From assembly GCA_052435735.1 (NCBI GenBank), contig JBQVNB010000013.1, forward strand, positions 1 through 64,000: 64,000 nt of DNA. Direction: 5' to 3'. The position numbers and the translations under genes were made by a program. The notes under the pieces were generated by a model. That model worked only from the letters and a program-made list of their open reading frames with translations. It was not told the origin of the DNA and ran no database searches. Below, piece by piece: positions 23,784-32,314 of the stretch; positions within the stretch are counted from its first letter, which is position 1, and the number at the start of each line of letters is the position of its first letter. Origin of the DNA: Aliihoeflea sp052435735. Its GTDB lineage: Bacteria > Pseudomonadota > Alphaproteobacteria > Rhizobiales > Rhizobiaceae.

Positions 23784-25175
23784 TCACCCCGGGTGGATCA
23801 TGTTCTCCGGCCGCACGATGCGGTCATAATCCTCAGCGGTGACATGCCCGCTAGCGATGGCTTCCTCGCGCAACGTCGAGCCGTTCTTGTGCGCGGTCTT
23901 GGCGATCTTCGCAGCGGCATCATATCCGATGGTCGGTGCGAGCGCTGTGACCAGCATCAGCGATTTCTGGACGAGCTCCGAGATGCGTTCCTCGTTCGCT
24001 TCGATGCCGGCGATGCAGTTGTCGGCGAAGGAGCGCGTGGCGTCGCCGGCAAGGCGGACGGACTGGAGGACGGCATTGGCGATGACGGGTTTGAAGACGT
24101 TGAGCTCGAAATGGCCCTGGCTGGCAGCCATGCCGACGATGGTCTGGTTGCCCATGATCTGCGTGGCGACCATGGTCAGCGCCTCGGCCTGGGTCGGGTT
24201 GACCTTGCCGGGCATGATCGAGGAGCCGGGCTCGTTTTCGGGCAGGAGGAGCTCGCCGAGACCGGAGCGCGGGCCGGAGCCGAGGAAGCGGATGTCGTTG
24301 GCGATCTTGAAGAGATCGGCGGCGAGGGCGGCGAGGCTGCCGTGGAAATGGACGGCCGCGCCGTGGCTCGCCAGCGCCTCGAACTTGTTTTCGGCCGTGC
24401 GGAAGGGCAGTCCGGTCAATTCGGCGACGCGGGCGGCAAAGCCCTGGTCGAAGCCGGCGGGCGCGTTGAGGCCGGTGCCGACGGCGGTGCCGCCCTGCGC
24501 CAGCGCGTGGACGTCGTGCAGGCTTTCCACGATCCGGCGCCGGCCGGCGACGAGGGCCGCGACATAGCCGGAAAATTCCTGGCCGAGGGTGAGCGGCGTG
24601 GCGTCCTGCGTGTGGGTGCGGCCGATCTTGATGATGTCGGCGAAGGCGGCGGCCTTTTCCTGCAGGGCGGAGATCAGGTGGTCGAGGCCGGGCAGGAGCG
24701 TCGCATGCGCCTCGCGCACGATCGCGATGTGGATCGCGGTCGGGAAGGTGTCGTTGGACGACTGGCTCATATTGACGTGGTCGTTGGGATGGATCGGCTT
24801 TTTCGAGCCCATCTGACCGCCCATCAACTCGATGGCGCGGTTGGCGATCACCTCATTGGCGTTCATGTTGGACTGCGTGCCCGAGCCGGTCTGCCAGACG
24901 ACGAGCGGGAAATTGTCGTCGAGCCTGCCGTCGACGACCTCCTGCGCGGCCTCGACGATCTTCCCCGCGCGCTCCGCGTCGAGAATGCCGAGCGCGAGGT
25001 TCGTCTCGGCGGCAGCGCGCTTGACGAGGCCGAGCGCGTGGACGAGCGGCAGTGGCATCTTCTCGGTGCCGATGCGGAAATTCTCGATGGAGCGCTGCGT
25101 CTGCGCGCCCCAATAGCGGTCTGCGGGCACGTCGATTGCGCCAAACGTGTCGGTCTCGGAACGGGTTTCGGTCAT
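23784..25175 (-). CDS. fumC: fumarate hydratase class II
   Basis: TCA-cycle enzyme interconverting fumarate and malate, oxygen-stable type, 463 residues. Characteristic blocks are PADRYWGAQTQRSIENF, WQTGSGTQSNMNANEV, SQSSNDTFPTA, and the superfamily signature PGSSIMPGKVNPTQAEAL. The active-site His lies in GRTHTQDATPLTLGQE. Confidence 0.96.
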   Translation of the reverse strand: MTETRSETDTFGAIDVPADRYWGAQTQRSIENFRIGTEKMPLPLVHALGLVKRAAAETNLALGILDAERAGKIVEAAQEVVDGRLDDNFPLVVWQTGSGTQSNMNANEVIANRAIELMGGQMGSKKPIHPNDHVNMSQSSNDTFPTAIHIAIVREAHATLLPGLDHLISALQEKAAAFADIIKIGRTHTQDATPLTLGQEFSGYVAALVAGRRRIVESLHDVHALAQGGTAVGTGLNAPAGFDQGFAARVAELTGLPFRTAENKFEALASHGAAVHFHGSLAALAADLFKIANDIRFLGSGPRSGLGELLLPENEPGSSIMPGKVNPTQAEALTMVATQIMGNQTIVGMAASQGHFELNVFKPVIANAVLQSVRLAGDATRSFADNCIAGIEANEERISELVQKSLMLVTALAPTIGYDAAAKIAKTAHKNGSTLREEAIASGHVTAEDYDRIVRPENMIHPG

Positions 25176-25222
25176 TCAATGCTCCCTCGGTTGGTTGGCA
25201 TATGGGGCATCGCAGGCGGAGT

Positions 25223-25660
25223 TCAAAGAAGCGAGGCGAGGCCGAGGACGAAGGCGTAGCGTGCGGTCTTGGCGAGGCCGACGATGACGAGGAAGACGAG
25301 CAAGGGGACGCGCAATATGCCGGCGACGACGGTCAGCGGATCGCCGATGATCGGGACCCAGGACAGGAACAGCGACCAGAGGCCATAGCGCGCATACCAA
25401 CCTTCGGCGCGCGCGATCTGGGATGGGGAAGCCGGGAACCAGCGACGGTCGCGGAACCGGGTGACGAGGCGGCCGAGGAGCCAGTTGATGCAGGAGCCGA
25501 GCGTGTTGGCGAGGCTGGCGACGGCGAGGAGGGCGAGCGGATCGGCGGCGCGGGCGGCGTGCAGGCCGGCGAGCACGGCCTCCGACGTGCCGGGCAGGAG
25601 CGTGGCGGAGGTGAAGGCCGAGACGGCGAGCGCCCAAAGGGCGGCGAGTTCGCCGGTCAT
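25223..25660 (-). CDS. YqaA family membrane protein (DedA/VTT superfamily)
   Basis: A 145-residue membrane protein with hydrophobic segments and the VTT-type core (FTSATLLPGTSEAVLAGL, SLANTLGSCINWLLGR, SWVPIIGDPLTVVAG). The family is thought to act in membrane or lipid homeostasis. ATG 25660 was chosen because the family sequence starts there; the longer frame upstream is a shadow. Confidence 0.8.
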   Translation of the reverse strand: MTGELAALWALAVSAFTSATLLPGTSEAVLAGLHAARAADPLALLAVASLANTLGSCINWLLGRLVTRFRDRRWFPASPSQIARAEGWYARYGLWSLFLSWVPIIGDPLTVVAGILRVPLLVFLVIVGLAKTARYAFVLGLASLL

Positions 25661-25726
25661 GCGGGGAGAAGGGATGCGGTCATGCCGCTTGGTGCCCCGC
25701 CGGGGCATGACTGGCAAGAGGGCTCG

Positions 25727-25750
25727 AAAAAGGGCGCCGCGGGGGCGCCC
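25727..25750 (-). terminator. rho-independent terminator of the csbD-like gene
   Basis: GGGCGC and GCGCCC form the stem; on the minus strand it is followed by TTTTT. It is located 24 bases past the csbD-like stop codon. Confidence 0.75.
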
Positions 25751-25773
25751 GTCAATTCGAATGCGGAGGCGTC

Positions 25774-25944
25774 TTACTTTGCGCGTTCGCGCGCGTTGCC
25801 GACTTCCTTCTGGACCTTGCCGGCGGTCTTCTCGGCCTTGCCCTTCATCTCGGTCTTCGTCGAGCCCGTCGCCTTGCCGGCGGCTTCCTTCACGGCGCCC
25901 GTGGTCTGCTTGGCGGCGCCCTTGACCTGATCCTTGTTCACCAT
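25774..25944 (-). CDS. CsbD-like stress protein, 56 residues
   Basis: A short gene. It reads MVNKDQVKGAAKQTTGAVKE, AAGKATGSTKTEMKGKAEKT, AGKVQKEVGNARERAK, the Lys/Ala/Gly-rich helical composition and GKA-type repeats of the CsbD family. AAGGAG lies 6 bases upstream of ATG 25944; a second ATG at 25950 abuts it and is less likely. CsbD proteins are general-stress induced in many bacteria; the molecular function is unknown. It has its own terminator. Confidence 0.88.
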   Translation of the reverse strand: MVNKDQVKGAAKQTTGAVKEAAGKATGSTKTEMKGKAEKTAGKVQKEVGNARERAK

Positions 25945-26036
25945 CGTCATCTCCTTGGAAACACCGACGAATTGTCGGGCGCGAGAGGAACGCCGGTTGT
26001 GACCTTTGGTTGCAGGAATGCGCGATCACAAATGCG

Positions 26037-26063
26037 AAAAGGGCGCCCCGAGGGACGCCCTTT
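26037..26063 (-). terminator. rho-independent terminator of groESL
   Basis: AAAGGGCG and CGCCCTTT form a perfect 8-bp stem with T-residues on the minus-strand 3' side, 26 bases past the groEL stop. Confidence 0.85.
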
Positions 26064-26088
26064 CCAATCAAGTAGGGAGGAGGACCTC

Positions 26089-27738
<1,650 letters not shown>

Positions 27739-27800
27739 TTGTCTTTGCTCCCGGGCTCAAGAGCCCTTTGAATGAGTGGATGGTTGGACGGGACCGGCTA

Positions 27801-28097
27801 TCAGCCGATGATGCCCATGATGTCGGCTTCCTTCATGATCAGAAGGTCTTCGCCGTTGAGCTTGACTTCGGTGCCGGACCACTTGCCGAACAGCACGCGG
27901 TCGCCATGCTTGACGTCCAGCGGAACGAGTTTGCCGGCTTCGTCACGGGCGCCCGAGCCGACGGCGATGACTTCGCCTTCCTGCGGCTTTTCCTTGGCGG
28001 TGTCCGGGATGATGATGCCGCCCTTGGTCTTTTCCTCGGAATCGACCCGGCGGACAACCACGCGGTCGTGGAGCGGGCGGAACGTCGACTGTGTCAT
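27801..28097 (-). CDS. groS: co-chaperonin GroES
   Basis: A 98-residue co-chaperonin capping GroEL. FRPLHDRVVVRRVD at the start, the mobile loop region KTKGGIIIPDTAKEKPQEGE, and LNGEDLLIMKEADIMGII at the end are standard. It is first in groES-groEL, under the CIRCE element and promoter upstream. Confidence 0.98.
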   Translation of the reverse strand: MTQSTFRPLHDRVVVRRVDSEEKTKGGIIIPDTAKEKPQEGEVIAVGSGARDEAGKLVPLDVKHGDRVLFGKWSGTEVKLNGEDLLIMKEADIMGIIG

Positions 28098-28160
28098 GTG
28101 ACTTTGATCCTCGATACGGATGATGGTAGGGGTTCCCTCCGTCCGGAGAACCGGACTTCG

Positions 28161-28187
28161 TTAGCACTCCCATCAGGTGAGTGCCAA
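28161..28187 (-). promoter_or_regulatory. CIRCE operator for HrcA
   Basis: TTAGCACTC, 9 bases, GAGTGCCAA matches the CIRCE consensus TTAGCACTC-N9-GAGTGCTAA with one mismatch. It lies directly after the predicted start of the groESL transcript, where HrcA binding blocks expression until heat shock (established role). Confidence 0.93.
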
Positions 28188-28197
28188 CTGGCCGGTG

Positions 28198-28226
28198 AGA
28201 TAGGCCCGCCGCAAACGGGAGTCAAG
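28198..28226 (-). promoter_or_regulatory. groESL promoter, housekeeping type
   Basis: On the minus strand, CTTGAC, 17 bases, CTATCT is a near-perfect match to the rhizobial CTTGAC-N17-CTATAT consensus. Transcription would begin around 28191, immediately before CIRCE. The promoter lies upstream of, and divergent from, the gene at 28269. Confidence 0.8.
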
Positions 28227-28268
28227 AAGCTGGCAACGCGAAGACGATCCTCCTTCGGCTTTTTCGGA

Positions 28269-28628
28269 ATGTTCGGCCGCTCGTCCGACCTGCGCCAGCT
28301 CGACGCGGCGCTGCGCGGCGTCGACCTGCATCCCGCGCTGGTGCCCGAGGGCGTCAAGATGACCATCGTCAATCTGATGAAGGACCACGGCATCGACGAG
28401 ATGCCCGAAGCCTATCCGGCCGTCGCGGAAATGTTCGGCTATTCGGTGATGGGCGCCAACGCGTTCGAGGCCGTGCATGGCGGCGAACGGCTGAAGGCGA
28501 TCGAGGCGCGGGTGGAAAAGGCGCTGGAAGCGGGCGAGGGGATGGACGCGCAGCTTCTGCTGCTCGCGGTCCACGCAAAGCTGATCCAGCCCGAGATCGT
28601 GACACGTTACGGCATCGAGGCGACATGA
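28269..28628 (+). CDS. conserved protein of unknown function
   Basis: A 119-residue protein starting MFGRSSDLRQLDAALRGVDL at ATG 28269. It is mostly helical (VKMTIVNLMKDHGIDEMPEA, AEMFGYSVMGANAFEAVHGG) with no motif I can name. It lies divergent to groESL and 69 bp before a HAD hydrolase gene, so it may be co-transcribed with it. A start a few codons upstream is possible. Confidence 0.65.
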   Translation: MFGRSSDLRQLDAALRGVDLHPALVPEGVKMTIVNLMKDHGIDEMPEAYPAVAEMFGYSVMGANAFEAVHGGERLKAIEARVEKALEAGEGMDAQLLLLAVHAKLIQPEIVTRYGIEAT

Positions 28629-28697
28629 AAGCGGATGACTCGAGGGCGGCGTTCCGCTAGATGCGGGACCATCTCCAATCGCGCTGACGAGCCTGAA

Positions 28698-29549
28698 ATG
28701 CCCAATCTGATCGACACGCTGGACGACCTCGCCGACGGCTATTCCGTCATTTTGAGCGATGTCTGGGGCGTGGTCCACAATGGCGTCGACCCCTTTCCGG
28801 ATGCCTGCGCGGCACTGAAGCGCGCGCGCCAGAAGGGCAAGATCGTCATCCTCATCACCAATTCGCCGCGCGTTCGCGACGACGTGGAAGACCAGCTCGC
28901 CGCGATCGGCGTGCCGCGCGACTGCTGGGACTATCTGGTGACCTCCGGCGACGTGACGCGCGATCTGATCGCTGAAGGCCCGCGCCGCATCTTCCATCTC
29001 GGCCTCGACCGCGACCTGTCGCTCTATGACGGGCTCGACGTCGAACTGGTCGAGGAGCAGGAGGCTTCCGGCGTCGTGTGCACCGGCATGTTCGACGACG
29101 AGAGCGAAACGCCCGAGGATTATGCGGAAATGCTGCGCCGTTTCCGCTCGCGCGACCTGCCTTTCATCTGCGCCAATCCCGACATCGTGGTGGAGCGCGG
29201 CGACAAGCTGGTCTGGTGCGCCGGCGCGCTCGCCCGCGACTACGCGCAGCTTGGCGGCCGCTCCTTCGTCGCCGGCAAGCCGCACCAGCCGATCTACGTC
29301 GCAGCGCTGATCCTCGCCGCGCAGGCGCTCGGCCGGCAGGTCAAGCCGCGCGACGTGCTGGCGATCGGCGACGGCGTGATGACCGACGTCAAGGGTGCGG
29401 TGTCGAACGACATCGACATATTGTTCGTCACCGCCGGCATCCACGCCCGCGAATACGATGCCGATGGCGCCCCGGATGTGGCGCGCCTCGCGACCTTCCT
29501 CGACAGCCACGGCTATGCGCCGGTGGCTTCTATCCCACGACTTCGTTAG
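28698..29549 (+). CDS. HAD-superfamily hydrolase, class IIA (TIGR01459 type)
   Basis: A 283-residue HAD phosphatase. The nucleophile block is YSVILSDVWGVVHNGVDPFP, motif 2 is ILITNSPR, and the C-terminal acidic motif is VLAIGDGVMTDVKGAVSNDI. The first motif has Asp-Val-Trp-Gly, as in the sugar-phosphatase-like IIA group conserved in Rhizobiales. The substrate is unknown. ribF begins at the base after its stop. Confidence 0.87.
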   Translation: MPNLIDTLDDLADGYSVILSDVWGVVHNGVDPFPDACAALKRARQKGKIVILITNSPRVRDDVEDQLAAIGVPRDCWDYLVTSGDVTRDLIAEGPRRIFHLGLDRDLSLYDGLDVELVEEQEASGVVCTGMFDDESETPEDYAEMLRRFRSRDLPFICANPDIVVERGDKLVWCAGALARDYAQLGGRSFVAGKPHQPIYVAALILAAQALGRQVKPRDVLAIGDGVMTDVKGAVSNDIDILFVTAGIHAREYDADGAPDVARLATFLDSHGYAPVASIPRLR

Positions 29550-30557
29550 GTGACCCTAGGCTCCATGCCCGGCGATTTCGCCCATATCTGCGGAAGCGAT
29601 GCGCTGCCTGAACGCCTGCGCGGCGCCGTCGTCGCGATCGGCAATTTCGACGGTGTCCATCGCGGCCACCGCGCGGTGCTCGACCGGGCGCAGGAGGAAG
29701 CGCGGCGGCTTGGCGCGCCGGCGCTGGTGCTGACCTTTGACCCGCATCCACGCACGCTCTTCCGTCCCGACATCCCTCTCTTTCGCCTGACCTCGTCGGC
29801 GATGAAGGCGCGCCTTCTGGCAGCCTGCGGCTTCGACGGCATGGTCGAGCAGCGTTTCGACAGGGATTTGGCGGAGTTGTCCGCCGAAGAATTCGTCGCG
29901 ACGATCCTCGTGGGACGGCTCGGCATCGCCCATGCGGTGACCGGCTTCGACTTTCATTTCGGCAAGAACCGAGGCGGCGGTCCTGCATACCTGATGGAGG
30001 CGGGCGGACGCCACGGCTTCGGCGTGACGCTGGTCGACGCCTTTCGCGACGAGGGGGCGGAGATCGTCTCGTCGAGCCGCATCCGCGAATTGCTGGCCGA
30101 GGGCGAGGTGGCGGAGGCGGCCGGGCTGCTCGGCTACCGCTTCGCGGTGGAGGCGGAAGTCGTCGGCGGCGAGAAGCTCGGCCGCACGCTCGGCTACCCG
30201 ACCGCGAACATGGTGCTTTCGCCGGATGTGCATCTGGCCCACGGCATCTACGCGGTGCGAATGAAGCGTGCAGACGGCGCGCTCCATGATGGCGTTGCGA
30301 GCTTCGGCCGGCGGCCGACCGTTGCCGAGAACGGCGCGCCGCTGCTCGAGACGTTTCTGTTCGATTTTTCCGGCGATCTTTACGGCGAGACTTGCCAGGT
30401 CGGCTTCTTCGCCCGGTTGCGCGGCGAGGAGAAGTTCGACGGGCTCGACGCGCTGACCGCGCAGATGAAGCGCGACGAGGCGGAGGCGCGCGCCGTGATG
30501 GAAAAGGCACAGCCCGTGGGTGAACTCGACGCCGCGCTCCACTTCGCCGCGCTCTAA
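29550..30557 (+). CDS. ribF: bifunctional riboflavin kinase / FAD synthetase
   Basis: It converts riboflavin to FMN and then FAD. The N-terminal adenylyltransferase domain has VVAIGNFDGVHRGHRAVLD and FDFHFGKNRGG. The C-terminal kinase domain has GRTLGYPTANMVLSPDVHLA and HGIYAVRMKR. GTG at 29550 directly follows the HAD stop; ATG 29565 is an alternative start. The 335-residue length is normal. Confidence 0.95.
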   Translation: MTLGSMPGDFAHICGSDALPERLRGAVVAIGNFDGVHRGHRAVLDRAQEEARRLGAPALVLTFDPHPRTLFRPDIPLFRLTSSAMKARLLAACGFDGMVEQRFDRDLAELSAEEFVATILVGRLGIAHAVTGFDFHFGKNRGGGPAYLMEAGGRHGFGVTLVDAFRDEGAEIVSSSRIRELLAEGEVAEAAGLLGYRFAVEAEVVGGEKLGRTLGYPTANMVLSPDVHLAHGIYAVRMKRADGALHDGVASFGRRPTVAENGAPLLETFLFDFSGDLYGETCQVGFFARLRGEEKFDGLDALTAQMKRDEAEARAVMEKAQPVGELDAALHFAAL

Positions 30558-30635
30558 ACATTTGTTTACTTGAGAAGGTGCTTCGTAGCGGGCATGGGCG
30601 ATTGTGCGCGTGACGCGTGTGTCGAGGAGATGAGA

Positions 30636-31436
30636 ATGTCGAAATTTGCAGTTGCCGGTGCCGTTCTTTGCTTCTCGACCATGCTGGCGACGCCGTCGCT
30701 CGCGCAGCCGGGCTGGTTTTCCGGCGACTGGAGCCTGACGCTCGGCGTCGCCGCGCTGTCGATTCCCGAATATGAAGGCGACGACAAGTATCGCTTCGTC
30801 GCGCAGCCCATCGTCTCGTTCGGCCGTCAGGGCACCGAGCGGCGCTTTTCCTCGCGCAACGACAACATCTCCATAGGCCTGATCGACACCGGCACCTTCC
30901 GCGCCGGCCCGACCGGCAAGCTCGTCTTCGAGCGCGATGGCGGCGATTCGGACGATCTCGTCGGCCTCGACCCGATCCGCTTCGGAGTGGAACTGGGCGG
31001 TTTCGCGGAAGTTTATCCGACCGACTGGCTGCGCGTGCGCGGCGAAGTGCGCCACGGCATCCGCGCGCATGACGGCCTGGTCGCGGACCTTTCCGCCGAC
31101 GCCTTCATGAACCTCTCGCCCACCGTCCAGATTTCGGCCGGCCCACGCGTCTCGATGGCCTCGAGCGACTATTTCGACGCCTATTACGGCGTCTCGGCAA
31201 CCGAGTCTCTGGCCTCGGGCCTCGCCCCCTACACGCCCGAAGGCGGGTTCCGCTCGGTCGGCGTCGGCGCCGCGATCAAGTGGGACGTGACGGACAAGGT
31301 CGAAACGAGCCTCTTCGGTGAGTATTCCCGGTTGGTTGGTCCGGCGGCCGATTCGAGCCTCGTGCGCGAGCGCGGCGACGAGAACCAGTTCATGATCGGC
31401 GTGTCGGCGACGTATCGCTTCGATTTTTCGCTATAG
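30636..31436 (+). CDS. MipA/OmpV family outer-membrane protein
   Basis: A 266-residue predicted outer-membrane beta-barrel. The signal peptide MSKFAVAGAVLCFSTMLATP ends at SLAQ. The mature protein alternates hydrophobic strands (DWSLTLGVAALSIPEYEGDD near the start) and ends in the aromatic strand FMIGVSATYRFDFSL. MipA proteins bind murein-synthesis or outer-membrane components; the exact role is unknown. ATG 30636 is chosen because GAGGAG lies 6 bases upstream. The stop directly abuts the convergent toxin gene. Confidence 0.85.
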   Translation: MSKFAVAGAVLCFSTMLATPSLAQPGWFSGDWSLTLGVAALSIPEYEGDDKYRFVAQPIVSFGRQGTERRFSSRNDNISIGLIDTGTFRAGPTGKLVFERDGGDSDDLVGLDPIRFGVELGGFAEVYPTDWLRVRGEVRHGIRAHDGLVADLSADAFMNLSPTVQISAGPRVSMASSDYFDAYYGVSATESLASGLAPYTPEGGFRSVGVGAAIKWDVTDKVETSLFGEYSRLVGPAADSSLVRERGDENQFMIGVSATYRFDFSL

Positions 31437-31823
31437 GGCGAGTTGCAGGCCGAGATGTTCGGCAAAGGGGCGAAAGTCGCGATCCTGATGGAGCAACTGG
31501 TGTCCGTTCTGGATGCAGTAGGTCGCAATCAGGACGTCGACCGATCGGCGAACTGTGACTCCAAGGCCTCGCAGATGACGATAGTTGGCGGCAGCGAGTG
31601 AGGCTGTGCGGTCGTCGAGCATGGTCGTAAACTGGAAACGACGCAGATTTCGTTCGATACGCTGGGCATGACCATCGTCACGTGCGCCTTGGAGCACTTC
31701 GAACAGAACCAGGTCGCCGACGATGATGGAACCTGCATCGTCGATCTTGTCGAGCCTGTTCACCGCTTCGGTGGATTGGTTGCGTAGTTGCCCGATCCAG
31801 ACGGAGCTATCGACGACGATCAT
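31431..31823 (-). CDS. vapC: VapC-type PIN-domain toxin
   Basis: A 130-residue predicted ribonuclease. PIN signatures: MIVVDSSVWIGQLRN, VGDLVLFEVLQGA, VRRSVDVLIATYCIQNGHQL, and the terminal LHQDRDFRPFAEHLGL. The start overlaps the antitoxin stop by 4 bp. The sequence is less GC-rich than its neighbours, fitting horizontal acquisition. The 3' end overlaps the end of the convergent mipA-like gene by 6 bp. Confidence 0.9.
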   Translation of the reverse strand: MIVVDSSVWIGQLRNQSTEAVNRLDKIDDAGSIIVGDLVLFEVLQGARDDGHAQRIERNLRRFQFTTMLDDRTASLAAANYRHLRGLGVTVRRSVDVLIATYCIQNGHQLLHQDRDFRPFAEHLGLQLAL

Positions 31824-32029
31824 CGACCGCCATGCGTCCAGCCTTCGCGCATCGCATCGAGGTCGCCTTCCCACCCGAGGCCCTTGAGGTCCTTGAGTGC
31901 CTGTCGTCGGCCATGATTCAAGACGATCTGACGCAAGGCTTCTTCGACGGTCGCCTTCTTGGTGGTGAGGCCAGTGGCTTCCATGGCCTGCTTCATCAAT
32001 TCGTCGTCGAGTTCGATATTGGTTCGCAT
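31820..32029 (-). CDS. vapB: VapB-type antitoxin, ribbon-helix-helix
   Basis: A 69-residue antitoxin. MRTNIELDDELMKQAMEATG is the ribbon-helix-helix DNA-binding block, and the C-terminal LKGLGWEGDLDAMREGW is the toxin-neutralising tail typical of this group. ATG 32029 follows GGAG by 8 bases; ATG 32041 is less likely. It represses its promoter through the 9-bp inverted repeat upstream. Confidence 0.9.
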   Translation of the reverse strand: MRTNIELDDELMKQAMEATGLTTKKATVEEALRQIVLNHGRRQALKDLKGLGWEGDLDAMREGWTHGGR

Positions 32030-32039
32030 GTCGCGCTCC

Positions 32040-32069
32040 ATGTGTATATTCTGATCTAAGTATACACAT
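32040..32069 (-). promoter_or_regulatory. vapBC operator
   Basis: ATGTGTATA and TATACACAT form a perfect 9-bp inverted repeat with a 12-base spacer. One arm overlaps the -10 box of the vapBC promoter, as expected for autoregulation. Confidence 0.75.
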
Positions 32070-32087
32070 TCAGGCTCCCATCATCAA
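32059..32087 (-). promoter_or_regulatory. vapBC promoter
   Basis: On the minus strand, TTGATG, 17 bases, TATACT. It predicts transcription starting about 20 bases upstream of the vapB ATG. Confidence 0.7.
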
Positions 32088-32314
32088 CCACAGGAAACCC
32101 CTTTATTCCCGTCCGCGCCTCCGCTAAAAGCGCCCGATGTCTGACTTGCCGACCATGATCGCGCGGACGATACGAATTATTGGCCCGGCTGTCCGGGTGG
32201 CCTGATGGCTGCCGGACGGTCCGGGTTGCTGCCGTTTGCCGCGCCGCCCTCTTCGCGCGCGCTCCCCTTACCGACATTGATTGACGCGCGAACCTTGCCG
32301 TTCGCCACAGGGCC
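32088..32314. other. leader region of ileS
   Basis: It contains short GC hairpins (CCCGGCTGTCCGGG at 32184-32197 and CCGGACGGTCCGG at 32212-32224) but no open gene, recognisable riboswitch or convincing promoter. Confidence 0.4.

Noticed and set aside
25693..25707. TGCCCC-GCC-GGGGCA hairpin as a terminator between the csbD-like gene and the YqaA gene
   Set aside because: The loop is very short and there is no T-tract; the GGGCGC/GCGCCC hairpin with TTTTT at 25727-25750 is the better terminator.
28198..28226. Heat-shock sigma-32-type promoter for groESL
   Set aside because: The best match is the housekeeping CTTGAC-N17-CTATCT form; no separate sigma-32 box was convincing.
32088..32314. Possible T-box or amino-acid leader upstream of ileS
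   Set aside because: No T-box core sequence, specifier loop or antiterminator pairing is visible, and T-boxes are not expected in this group.
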